A stretch of DNA of 64,000 nucleotides, from NCBI GenBank assembly GCA_016191555.1, contig JACPVX010000057.1, forward strand, positions 1 to 64,000. Reading direction: 5' to 3'. A program made the translations under genes and the position numbers. This DNA is from Bacteroidota bacterium. Its GTDB lineage: Bacteria; Bacteroidota; Bacteroidia; Cytophagales; Cyclobacteriaceae. The notes under the pieces are model-generated. The model was not told the DNA's origin, did no database searches, and worked only from the letters and a program-made list of their open reading frames with translations. How positions within the stretch are numbered: the first letter of the stretch is position 1; the number at the start of each line of letters is the position of its first letter. Positions 50,856-59,157 of the stretch are shown here, piece after piece.

Positions 50856-51017
50856 ATGGTAGTTAACGACTTACCTGTTAAACTCAGGCAATGATTCGTT
50901 TTGCTAAAGACGCCAGATGATAAGGAGTTTATCTATGTCATGGCAAAAAGCAAATATCCTGATTTGAACTCGCGAGATTTGATTCAATTGGAGTATTCAA
51001 GATTTACTTGGTTTTGA
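50856..51017 (+). pseudogene. Possible short coding remnant with an in-frame stop
   Basis: From ATG at 50856 the frame reads MVVNDLPVKLRQ, a TGA stop, then 40 further codons without a stop (FVLLKTPDDKEFIYVMAKSK and on to EYSRFTWF). The amino-acid composition after the stop looks protein-like. It may be the decayed end of a small gene, or chance. Confidence 0.25.
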
Positions 51018-51098
51018 TAGGATACATGTGATTGTATCTGAATTTCAAAATCAAGAAGATTAATTTGCTTAAATTTGATTAACAGAAAAAAATGCAAT

Positions 51099-51458
51099 AT
51101 GGTCAAGTCTAAGTTAATAAAGATCATGACGCTGATCTTGTTTGTTATATCATTGACAGCATTTGTTGCCTATCGGGGCGGGTATGTTTCGTTGACCCAA
51201 TCCGCTTATCAATCGAATAATGAAGAGGTGAAACAAGATTCAATTCCGGTCAAATTTGATTCGCTAACCAATAGCACCTGGATGTATTCTTCGAAATCAA
51301 TTATTTTAACGAAGCCATTTAAAAAGTCTGATTCAAGCCGAAAATTACAAAATAGTAAGAGAATCTTGATGAGTGGTTCAAAATCCGGTGCTGTTTTCGT
51401 GCTTGACACTGCACGGTTTGATTCGATTAAACTTAAGCCAATAAGGAAGCGAAAGTGA
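51099..51458 (+). CDS. Small membrane-anchored protein, unknown
   Basis: The 119-residue protein has a single N-terminal hydrophobic helix (LIKIMTLILFVISLTAFVAY) and a Lys/Ser-rich extracytoplasmic tail ending in KPIRKRK. No family was recognised. I use the ATG at 51099 rather than a TTG eight codons upstream. Its stop overlaps the GTG start of the sterol desaturase-like gene by four bases, which suggests coupling. Confidence 0.6.
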   Translation: MVKSKLIKIMTLILFVISLTAFVAYRGGYVSLTQSAYQSNNEEVKQDSIPVKFDSLTNSTWMYSSKSIILTKPFKKSDSSRKLQNSKRILMSGSKSGAVFVLDTARFDSIKLKPIRKRK

Positions 51459-52249
51459 TTTATCTGGATATCTTAATCGCCACCGGTGCCAGTCTTTTCT
51501 TTTTGGCGGTAGTATTTATCCCCATGGAAAAAGTTTTCCCTGCGCGAGCGGGTCAACCCATCTTTCGGGCGGAGTGGATATTGGATCTCTGTTATTTTCT
51601 GGGGCAATACTTGTTGTGGAGTGGATTAGTGCTTTCATGCTTACTTTATTTTAATGAAGCTTTACAACAGGTTGTACCGCAAGCATTCCAACAATGGATA
51701 CAAAAACAACCTGCCTGGTTGCAGGCGATAGAAGTAGTAGTTCTCAGTGACTTCATTATTTATTGGGGCCATCGTCTTCAGCACAAGGTCGATTTCCTTT
51801 GGCGTTTTCATAAAGTACATCACAGCACAAAAAGTTTAGATTGGCTGGCAGCGCATCGCGAACACCCCATTGATTCAATTTATACCATCGGCCTGATTAA
51901 CTTACCTGCCTTTCTCCTAGGTTTTGATTTGTATGCCATTGTGATGTTCATTGCTTTTCGCGGAATATGGGCGATTTACATTCACAGCAATGTGAGATTA
52001 GAATTGGGCCCGCTAAAGAAATTAATTGGCTCACCCGATTTACATCATTGGCACCATGATTTGGAGCGCGATCGCGGCAACTATGCAAACATCTCTCCGC
52101 TGATGGATGTTTTATTTGGAACGTATGTGTGCCCAAATTCTGAACCCGAAAAGTTGGGAATCAAGGAAGATTTTTCACAAACTTACGTAGGTCAATTATT
52201 GCAACCTTTTTTCCCAAAGGCTATCTGGAGATGGATAACTAAAAGGTAA
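51455..52249 (+). CDS. Sterol desaturase / fatty acid hydroxylase family membrane protein
   Basis: The 264-residue membrane di-iron enzyme has several helices and the histidine clusters HRLQH, HKVHHS and DLHHWHHD that bind the two irons. It belongs to the ERG3/CrtR-beta-like superfamily and would hydroxylate or desaturate a lipid or carotenoid. The start is GTG, overlapping the upstream stop as GTGA. No carotenoid or sterol genes are adjacent. Confidence 0.92.
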   Translation: MIYLDILIATGASLFFLAVVFIPMEKVFPARAGQPIFRAEWILDLCYFLGQYLLWSGLVLSCLLYFNEALQQVVPQAFQQWIQKQPAWLQAIEVVVLSDFIIYWGHRLQHKVDFLWRFHKVHHSTKSLDWLAAHREHPIDSIYTIGLINLPAFLLGFDLYAIVMFIAFRGIWAIYIHSNVRLELGPLKKLIGSPDLHHWHHDLERDRGNYANISPLMDVLFGTYVCPNSEPEKLGIKEDFSQTYVGQLLQPFFPKAIWRWITKR

Positions 52250-52271
52250 TTGAACAAGACAACTGCTATTT

Positions 52272-52805
52272 ATGAATGGGCAATCAATTTTATTTAGAGT
52301 AACTGTTTGGGTCATTTTGACAGGAAATGTTTTTTATACGGTGTCAAGTATTTTTATCAATGAAGAAGTATTTGAGACGAGATCCGCTTTTGCTTTGACA
52401 AATTTTGTTTTCTATCTGGCGGCTGTTGTTCTTTTGCTGGAAAATGGAACGCTCATACGATCAAAGCTAATTTACTTGATGGTAGTTTCTATTGTGGCCG
52501 TTATCGCTGGATTGCTTTTTAAAATTCAACATTGGGCTCTAGCATCCGAAATATTAGTAATAGGATTATGTACATGTCTATGTGTATACCTGATTCATTT
52601 TTTTCGGAAGCCCAATCTTGCCATGTTGGATTATTTGAAATTGATTTGGGTGGTGTTGTATGTGGCTTTTTCTCTTGATGTGGTTTTACGTTTTTATCTT
52701 TTGCGAGAATGGATTGAAGTAAGGGATTTAGCCTTCTTGATAATGCTAGCATATTACACTTATATGTTCACCATCAAGAAATCGATTCCCATCTCAGCAG
52801 ACTAG
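52272..52805 (+). CDS. Uncharacterised polytopic membrane protein
   Basis: The 177-residue protein has about five or six hydrophobic helices separated by short loops. No motif of a known family is visible. It resembles many small Bacteroidota membrane proteins with motifs such as FKIQHWALASEILVIG. It lies between the sterol desaturase-like gene and a small unknown gene in one direction with short gaps. Confidence 0.6.
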   Translation: MNGQSILFRVTVWVILTGNVFYTVSSIFINEEVFETRSAFALTNFVFYLAAVVLLLENGTLIRSKLIYLMVVSIVAVIAGLLFKIQHWALASEILVIGLCTCLCVYLIHFFRKPNLAMLDYLKLIWVVLYVAFSLDVVLRFYLLREWIEVRDLAFLIMLAYYTYMFTIKKSIPISAD

Positions 52806-52819
52806 TTCAGTTTTTTGGA

Positions 52820-53074
52820 ATGCAAAACCCAATCTCCCATTCGCAATTTAAAACGCTTTATTTTCAATACGCCCAATCCCAAAGTGGTTGGACCGAAGAC
52901 TATTGGAATCAGTTTTTTGAAACAAAGAAAGAGGATGTGTATTATTTTGAAGAACCTGCCTCATCCTCGGCAAATCGCATGATGATCTCATCGGGACTAA
53001 ACTCACACCGCATGTTTTTTCTGACAGAAGAGGCTGAAGAATCCTTCTTTCAATTTCCAAGCGATGATGATTAA
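52820..53074 (+). CDS. Small hypothetical protein
   Basis: This 84-residue acidic, aromatic-rich soluble protein starts MQNPISHSQFKTLYFQYAQS, then YWNQFFETKKEDVYYFEEP, and ends FQFPSDDD. No family or motif was recognised. It fits the spacing of its neighbours (14 bases after the membrane protein gene), so it is probably real. Confidence 0.5.
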   Translation: MQNPISHSQFKTLYFQYAQSQSGWTEDYWNQFFETKKEDVYYFEEPASSSANRMMISSGLNSHRMFFLTEEAEESFFQFPSDDD

Positions 53075-53128
53075 AGAGTTTCAAACTCAATATGATATAT
53101 TTCTTCCTAACTTACTATTAACCATTTG

Positions 53129-53497
53129 ATGAGAACATCTGCTACCTCCATCCGACCATTTATTGGAGCAAAGAATTTCGAAGAATCACGCTCGTTTTAT
53201 CAGGCACTCGGTTTTGATGAATCAGTTATCTCACCTCAAATGTCATATTTTGAAGTAAACAGCCTTATCGGCTTTTACTTACAAAATGCCTATGTGAAAG
53301 ATTGGGTGGATAATACCATGGTATTCGTTGAGGTAGCGGATGCGGATGCCTACTATCAGGAATTATTGTCGCTTAACCTTTCCGTTAAATTTAATCAGGT
53401 ACGATTAGTGCCAGTTCGGATAGAACCCTGGGGTAAAGAATGTTTTTTACACGATCCCTCTGGAATCCTTTGGCACTTTGGTCAGTTTAGTCGGTAA
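53129..53497 (+). CDS. VOC/glyoxalase-fold protein
   Basis: The 122-residue single VOC domain has the typical opening RPFIGAKNFEESRSFYQALGFD and ending WGKECFLHDPSGILWHFGQF. Such proteins include glyoxalases, resistance proteins and dioxygenases. The metal ligands expected of glyoxalase I are not clearly conserved, so it may be a ligand-binding member. I use the ATG at 53129 rather than the preceding TTG. Confidence 0.82.
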   Translation: MRTSATSIRPFIGAKNFEESRSFYQALGFDESVISPQMSYFEVNSLIGFYLQNAYVKDWVDNTMVFVEVADADAYYQELLSLNLSVKFNQVRLVPVRIEPWGKECFLHDPSGILWHFGQFSR

Positions 53498-53546
53498 ACG
53501 GAAAGTTTGTAATTTAATTTTTCCTCGATCCATCTTCCACGGTCTT

Positions 53547-53618
53547 TGTCCCCATAGACCGAAAATATACTTGACCCATCATTCGTTTAATCAAAATAAA
53601 CAGTGGTCTGTGAGGACA
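53547..53618. repeat. Imperfect inverted repeat in the VOC-protease gap
   Basis: TGTCCCCATAGACC (53547-53560) and GGTCTGTGAGGACA (53605-53618) are reverse complements at 12 of 14 positions, separated by 44 AT-rich bases. The left arm also sits inside a smaller hairpin, CGGTCT/AGACCG. The gap between genes (53498-53677) shows no coding potential otherwise. Confidence 0.35.
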
Positions 53619-53677
53619 CTGACTACAGGGGTAGGTAAGCAGCGAGTTCGTAATTTAAACTCACTGCATACTATTAT

Positions 53678-56600
53678 CTATTTCTTCGTGCTGATCTGTT
53701 TTAAAATTTCTTCTACGGCAGCTTTCAGTTGATCGTCTGTTCCTTTCGCTATCCAATCGGGTGAATTATAAACCGTGATATCTGGAACGGCAGGACCGAG
53801 TTCTTGATTTTTGTCGGTAGTTTTGGTGAACCAACCGCGGAAAGGCAAGCGAACGAACGAGCCATCCATCAACGAACGACCACCCGTAGAGATTACCGAT
53901 CCATTCGTGGGCACACCTACTAATTTGCCGATGCCCAATGTTTTGTAGGCATGCGAGAAAATTTCCGCATTGCTGTAGCTGCCTTCATTGCACAATGCAA
54001 TGGATGGTTTCATCCACGCAGCGAAAACCAACCGCTCACCCGTAGGATAATATTCGCGGAACTTTAATTTGTCGCGCTCTAAATTATCACTCGCACCGCG
54101 CGGAATGGTGTAGGCATGTTGCTTGTAATTAAGCACCGTCATCAGATAATCGGTAGTAGAGCCACCACCATTGTAGCGCACGTCTACGACCAAGCCATCT
54201 TTACCGTATCCTGCTGCTTGCAACTCGCGTTCAAACACTTCAAAGCTCGGCAAGCTCATGGCCTGAATGTGGATGTAGCCAATTCGTCCATTCGAAAATT
54301 GATCGACTAGCTTCTTCCGATTCTCAACCCATTCTTCATACAACAATTGTCGCACCGATCCGGTAGGGCGAATCACTACTTCGCGCACTTTGCCTTCCGC
54401 ATTGCGCACCGTCAATAATACACGCTCGTCTACTTTAGTATTCAGTAAGTCATAAAAATTTTCTTTTTCATTGTAGGGTTGATTGTTGACAGAAGTTATA
54501 ACATCATTCACCGCCAGTTTGCTGGTTGCTTTGTCTGCAGGTGAGTTTGGAATCACACGTGTGATTTTCATTCCATCTTTTAGTGGCACTAATTCAACAC
54601 CCAACATACCGGTAGCATCGCGCTGTGTCTCCGCCTGCGCCGGAGTAGAGAGTGCCATGTGGCTCGAGTTCAGCTCGCCCAATAAATAATTAAACATGTC
54701 GCGGAAGTCTTCATTGGTGCTGGCCATTACACAGAGTTCTTTGTATTTGTTATGTAATGCATTCCAGTTCTTGCCATGAAACTGTGGATCGTAGAACCCG
54801 TCACGAATCGTGCGCCATGCTTCTTCAAACACTTGTGTACGCTCGGCAGTGAAATCGATGCGTTGTTTCGCTGAGTAAGGAAGTGCTTCTGTTTTTTCGC
54901 CCTTGATGTCGATGCGATTAACTGCTCCTCCCGATTTAAGAAAGTACAAATATTTTCCTTCGCGGTCCATCGATACACGTGATGGATTCGAAGCACCTTT
55001 TGTAAACTCTTTTAAGTCTTTGCCATTCCACTTAATGCTGTAGAGGTCTCGGCCCTTAGCAGTGCTGGTGGTGCCAGTGTAGAAAAATGTTTCTCCATCT
55101 TTTGAGATGATAGGGTTGGCTTCGTCACCCGGGAAACTGGTGACCTGAACTACGCGCTCGTGAATGCGATCGAAGTCAATCTTCACCGGCTTACTTTTAT
55201 CTTCTTTTTTCTCTTTGTCTTTATCGTCTTTCTTTTCGGGTTTTTCTTCGGTGGCTGTGTCTTCCCAATCCTTCTGCGATTTTTCAAAATCTTCTTTCTT
55301 CAGCCACACAAACCACACATCGTTGGATTGGTTGTTGCGTGCTGAGATAAAACCAAGTTTGGATCCATCGGCACTCCACACCGGTTCGCCATCAAAGCGC
55401 GGATGCATACTTACATTTACCGGCTTGCTGCTGTTATCAGCCGCCTGAATAAATACTTCTTCATTGAAATACAAATCCTCCTGCGAATAGGCCAGCCACT
55501 TGTTATCCGGACTCCAGCGAATATTAGAAGGTGCTGCCCAGCCGGTGAGTAGAATTTTTTCGTTGCTCAATTTTCCGTCCGAAGAAATATCGCTGACGAC
55601 CAAATTGCCGCGGCCACGGACATACGCAATTTTCTTACCGTCATTGGAAACAGAAATGCCGGATTCACCTTCAGCAGTTTGGGTGATTCGCGTTACCCGA
55701 TGTTTCAGAGATTTTATGATCGACTGCTTATCGGTTGATTTTGCCAAATATAGATCAAAGTTTCCGTCTTCCCGGTCCGATGTAAATACAACTACCGAAT
55801 CACCAATCCAATCGAAATTCATATCGCGGTAAGCGTGATTGGAAAGATTGGTCGTAGCGTTTTTTTCTTTGTTGATTTCTTTCACATACACTTCTCCGCG
55901 TATCCCCAGTGCCATGAGTTTTCCATTGGGTGATACGGCATATTCGCTGGCATCTGCTGATACTGTTTTGTTTACGACCGGATCGAAGCGTACATCTGCC
56001 CCAATTTGGATGTTAATCTTTTGTATGGATTTGTTTTCAGGGTTGAAGGTGTAAATATTTTTTTCGCGCTCGAACACAATCGTTTTTCCATCTGCTGAAA
56101 TAGAGAAGTAACGAATGGAGTGATCGTTGAAATCGGTGAGTGGTTCGGCAGCACCATTAGGTTTGCCCGTATCACTTATTTTTATTCTGTAAAGATTGTT
56201 GCGCCCGCCTTGCGTGGACAGAAAATATAATGTTTGATTATTGCCCCAGCGTGGCAAAATATCATTCGCATCGAAAGTAGAGATGCGTGTGTAGGTTTTG
56301 CTTTTGGTGTCATACAACCAGATATCCCGATTGGAAGGTCCGCGATAATCTTCACGAAATATGGGATTGAGATCTCCTCGTGTAAAAACGATGAAGCGAC
56401 CATCAGGGGACGGTGCAGGATCAAAACCTACCGCATCCATAGCGCGCATTTCGGTACCACCGTCTGCGGAAATTGAATAGATTTCGAGAGGGCGCTCGAT
56501 TTGTTGAAATTCTCGTGAAGTTGAAAAGAAGATCAGGTTGTTGTTACTCCAATTGCAAATCTGATCGCCACTGGAGTGATAGGTTAATCGCTTGGGCGTT

Positions 56601-56887
56601 CCTCCTTCGGCAGGCATTACGAAAATATCATTGTTGCCGTAGCGAGCTCCGGTGAAGGCAATATTTTTTCCGTCTGGGCTGAAGACGGGTGTGCTTTCGT
56701 AGGCATCATGTACTGTGAGTCGTGTGGCCTTGCCGCCTGTTGTCGGCACCGTCCAGATGTCGCCCTGAAAAGAAAAGCTAAGCAATGAGCCAGTGAGATT
56801 GATGGCAGGATAGCGCAGTAACTCATTAGATTGTGAAATCCCAGCGAAAGAAATCAGGGAAGTGAACAAAAAGAGAAGCCATTTCAT
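53678..56887 (-). CDS. Tricorn-like S41 family protease
   Basis: A 1069-residue secreted protein with signal peptide MKWLLFLFTSLISFAGISQ. The N-terminal half is a WD/TolB-like beta-propeller (repeats such as TPVFSPDGKNIAFTG and APSPDGRFIVFTRG). A Lys/Glu/Asp-rich low-complexity linker lies at about residues 545-575, followed by a PDZ domain (about 750-840) and a C-terminal S41 core. Catalytic-type residues are Ser742-His743 in LNSSHMALS and Ser972 in EGSYSNAEIF; the spacing matches tricorn protease. It probably degrades peptides in the periplasm or outside. It stands alone with 215 bp of noncoding DNA upstream. Confidence 0.93.
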   Translation of the reverse strand: MKWLLFLFTSLISFAGISQSNELLRYPAINLTGSLLSFSFQGDIWTVPTTGGKATRLTVHDAYESTPVFSPDGKNIAFTGARYGNNDIFVMPAEGGTPKRLTYHSSGDQICNWSNNNLIFFSTSREFQQIERPLEIYSISADGGTEMRAMDAVGFDPAPSPDGRFIVFTRGDLNPIFREDYRGPSNRDIWLYDTKSKTYTRISTFDANDILPRWGNNQTLYFLSTQGGRNNLYRIKISDTGKPNGAAEPLTDFNDHSIRYFSISADGKTIVFEREKNIYTFNPENKSIQKINIQIGADVRFDPVVNKTVSADASEYAVSPNGKLMALGIRGEVYVKEINKEKNATTNLSNHAYRDMNFDWIGDSVVVFTSDREDGNFDLYLAKSTDKQSIIKSLKHRVTRITQTAEGESGISVSNDGKKIAYVRGRGNLVVSDISSDGKLSNEKILLTGWAAPSNIRWSPDNKWLAYSQEDLYFNEEVFIQAADNSSKPVNVSMHPRFDGEPVWSADGSKLGFISARNNQSNDVWFVWLKKEDFEKSQKDWEDTATEEKPEKKDDKDKEKKEDKSKPVKIDFDRIHERVVQVTSFPGDEANPIISKDGETFFYTGTTSTAKGRDLYSIKWNGKDLKEFTKGASNPSRVSMDREGKYLYFLKSGGAVNRIDIKGEKTEALPYSAKQRIDFTAERTQVFEEAWRTIRDGFYDPQFHGKNWNALHNKYKELCVMASTNEDFRDMFNYLLGELNSSHMALSTPAQAETQRDATGMLGVELVPLKDGMKITRVIPNSPADKATSKLAVNDVITSVNNQPYNEKENFYDLLNTKVDERVLLTVRNAEGKVREVVIRPTGSVRQLLYEEWVENRKKLVDQFSNGRIGYIHIQAMSLPSFEVFERELQAAGYGKDGLVVDVRYNGGGSTTDYLMTVLNYKQHAYTIPRGASDNLERDKLKFREYYPTGERLVFAAWMKPSIALCNEGSYSNAEIFSHAYKTLGIGKLVGVPTNGSVISTGGRSLMDGSFVRLPFRGWFTKTTDKNQELGPAVPDITVYNSPDWIAKGTDDQLKAAVEEILKQISTKK

Positions 56888-57102
56888 AGGTACGAGGAAT
56901 TAGTTATGAATTCGAAGTTAATCACGAATTACTATAAACCAATCCGTCCGGACAAAGTCCAAGTGGCAGGCGGTGAGATTTTGATTTGAAGTTAGCACGA
57001 AGCTAGTTCAATGACTCATCTTTCAACGAGAACACCGACTTCTTGAGAGATATTAATCATTAATCACTTAAAGGTTACGAGCGAGTGATAAAGACTATTT
57101 TT

Positions 57103-57810
57103 TTACCCAAAGATTAATTTTACCAGTTCATCTTTTCGTTCGCGACTAATGGGAATTTGAGTTTTCCCTATTTCAAGCATATTGCCATCCATGGAGCGAA
57201 CTTTGTCCTTAGCAACCATGAAGGATTTATGAACACGAAGAAACTGGGTGGGAGGTAAGATCATTTCAAGATGTTTGAAAGTCTCGAGAGTTATAAACGT
57301 TTTTTGTTCGGTTACAATTTTCACATACTCTTTCAAACCTTCAATAAAAAGTATTTCCTTCAAAAGAATGCGGAATAGTTTGCCTTCGGCTTTAATGGTT
57401 AAATAATCTTCGTTTCCTTGATTCGGAAAAGTTGAAAATTCCTTGGTTTGCCTGATGCCATTCAATGCTTTTTGCGTGGCCATCAAGAACCGGTCAAATG
57501 AAAAAGGTTTGAGTAAATAATCGATGGCACCTAATTCAAAGGCTTCCACGGCATATTCTGAAAAAGCAGTGGTGAAAATAGTAACTGGCCTATTCGGCAG
57601 TGTTTTAAGAAATTGATTGCCATTGATGGTTGGCATTTGAATATCCAGATACATCAATTGGATGGAATGCTTCTGTAGAATTTCCATTGCCTGAACGGGT
57701 GATTTTACTTTAGCCACTATTTCGATCACTGGCAGTTGAGCAGCAAAGCTTTCCAATACATTTAAAGCAAGGTATTCATCGTCTACCAAAAGTGTTTTTA
57801 CGGTCTCCAT
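57103..57810 (-). CDS. LytTR-family response regulator
   Basis: A 235-residue response regulator with a receiver domain (phospho-acceptor Asp56 in MYLDIQMP, Lys in LLKPFSFDRF) and a C-terminal LytTR DNA-binding domain (about residues 130-235, with RVHKSFMVAKDKVRSMDGN and IPISRERKDEL). It is coupled to the kinase gene by a 13-base overlap and is probably the regulator of that sensor. Targets are unknown. Confidence 0.94.
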   Translation of the reverse strand: METVKTLLVDDEYLALNVLESFAAQLPVIEIVAKVKSPVQAMEILQKHSIQLMYLDIQMPTINGNQFLKTLPNRPVTIFTTAFSEYAVEAFELGAIDYLLKPFSFDRFLMATQKALNGIRQTKEFSTFPNQGNEDYLTIKAEGKLFRILLKEILFIEGLKEYVKIVTEQKTFITLETFKHLEMILPPTQFLRVHKSFMVAKDKVRSMDGNMLEIGKTQIPISRERKDELVKLIFG

Positions 57811-58862
57811 TCACTCAGTTGAATCGTTAATTTTAATTGAAAGCAGGCAGTGTCTGATTGTGTTTCCAGTGAATACTTCCCAGCGTATTGCAGTTGCAAC
57901 CGTTCTTTGATATTTGCAAGTCCAACACCGCTGGAAGCTCCATTATTCTTTTGAAGCGGATCTACCGTGTTGAAGGTGGAAAATTCAAAACGCTGACCAT
58001 GGACAGCCAGACGTAATTGAATAGAAGCATCAGGGCTCGTCTGAATATTACTGTGTTTAAAACAATTTTCTACCAATGGGATTAAAATCATTGGCTCAAT
58101 CCAAGCCGGCTGAGAGGTGTTTATCTCCTCAAAGCTCACATGCAATGGCACCTCGCTGCTCAATTGATACATGTGAATAAGTTTTTTAATCTGGTCTACT
58201 TCGCTGGATACACTCACCTTATGGTGGCGGCTTTCATAAACAGCGTAGCGTAATAAATCAGATAGTAACAAGATCATCTCAGGTGTTTTGGTGGACTTAC
58301 TCAAGCTCAGCGAATAGATATTGTTTAATGTGTTGAATAAGAAGTGCGGGCTCATTTGCGCCTTCAGAAATTGCAATTGTGTTTCGCGCTGGTGCATAAT
58401 GAGCATTAAGTGCTCTTTTTCTTTTTTTGATCGGTTTACCAATAGCCCGGAAAAGAAACTTATTGCCAGTACCACAAATGTGGTAAGCGTTGAAAATAGA
58501 TACGTCCATCTTTTATCAATTGGAATTTTTAATTGCAGCAGCACCTGCATATAATATCCATTGAAGTACAATCGTGTGACTGCTACGACAATGAGTAAGA
58601 GCAAGAGAAAAAGTATGTAAAGCAAATACTTTTTTTGCTCAAAGTATTGATAAACAAAGTAGATGTTGGCATAATAGACAAATACCAATAGAAGCACATT
58701 GCAAAATGTTAGAATGGTTGCATGCCATATGGGTAGCAATCCGGATAATAGTAGGATGGTAATTGTACTAATGAAGAGCCACATTAACAGATGAGTCAGA
58801 AGGACTAAAGGCCTTTTCAGCAAGTTGGAAGGGGCTTCGGAAAAAAGATCGAGAAAGTCCAC
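57798..58862 (-). CDS. LytS-type sensor histidine kinase
   Basis: The 354-residue protein has four membrane helices (about residues 18-140) with short loops and no large extracellular sensor. A cytoplasmic His_kinase domain has the acceptor His173 in AQMSPHFLFNTLNNIYSL. The ATPase domain contains PLVENCFKHS and GVGLANIKERL. It is the first gene of the pair with the LytTR regulator. Ligand unknown. Confidence 0.93.
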   Translation of the reverse strand: MDFLDLFSEAPSNLLKRPLVLLTHLLMWLFISTITILLLSGLLPIWHATILTFCNVLLLVFVYYANIYFVYQYFEQKKYLLYILFLLLLLIVVAVTRLYFNGYYMQVLLQLKIPIDKRWTYLFSTLTTFVVLAISFFSGLLVNRSKKEKEHLMLIMHQRETQLQFLKAQMSPHFLFNTLNNIYSLSLSKSTKTPEMILLLSDLLRYAVYESRHHKVSVSSEVDQIKKLIHMYQLSSEVPLHVSFEEINTSQPAWIEPMILIPLVENCFKHSNIQTSPDASIQLRLAVHGQRFEFSTFNTVDPLQKNNGASSGVGLANIKERLQLQYAGKYSLETQSDTACFQLKLTIQLSEWRP

Positions 58863-58986
58863 TGATAGGCTGCTTTTGAGGTTAGGCTAATGTTGCTTGG
58901 ATATAAAGATCAGCAAACAGAGAATTCAAAGACAATTTTATTTATAAATCAACTCAAAATCTTTTTTGTTATACCAACTGCTTTTT

Positions 58987-59094
58987 TTAGGCCGTCATTT
59001 GATCAAAATGCCGCATCAAGAAAAGTTTAGCTTGATGACCGAGCCCGTTTTCGGTAGCTCGCGAGAAAATCCCAACATTTGACGCATCGGCCAT
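58987..59094 (-). other. Possible 35-codon ORF or gene remnant
   Basis: The minus-strand frame reads MADASNVGIFSRATENGLGH and on to LMRHFDQMTA before a stop, in the 295-bp gap between the LytS gene and the aminopeptidase signal-peptide start. The composition looks protein-like but there is no ribosome-binding site. The frame also extends upstream into the aminopeptidase start, so it could be a fragment or chance. Confidence 0.25.
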
Positions 59095-59157
59095 GTAATT
59101 TCTGCTGGAAGTATGATGCCAATTCCCTATTTTTCGAATACTAATCAATCCAAAAGT

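Noticed and set aside
50675-50866. Plus-strand 63-residue frame starting MPLCCTGFSFEL as a separate gene
   Set aside because: It overlaps the frameshifted membrane-protein gene and carries neither its helices nor another recognisable motif; the repaired frame explains this DNA better.
50892-50894. TGA readthrough or selenocysteine-type recoding in the membrane-protein gene
   Set aside because: The frame before it is explained by a frameshift 230 bases earlier, and no SECIS-like stem was seen after the TGA, so recoding is not needed.
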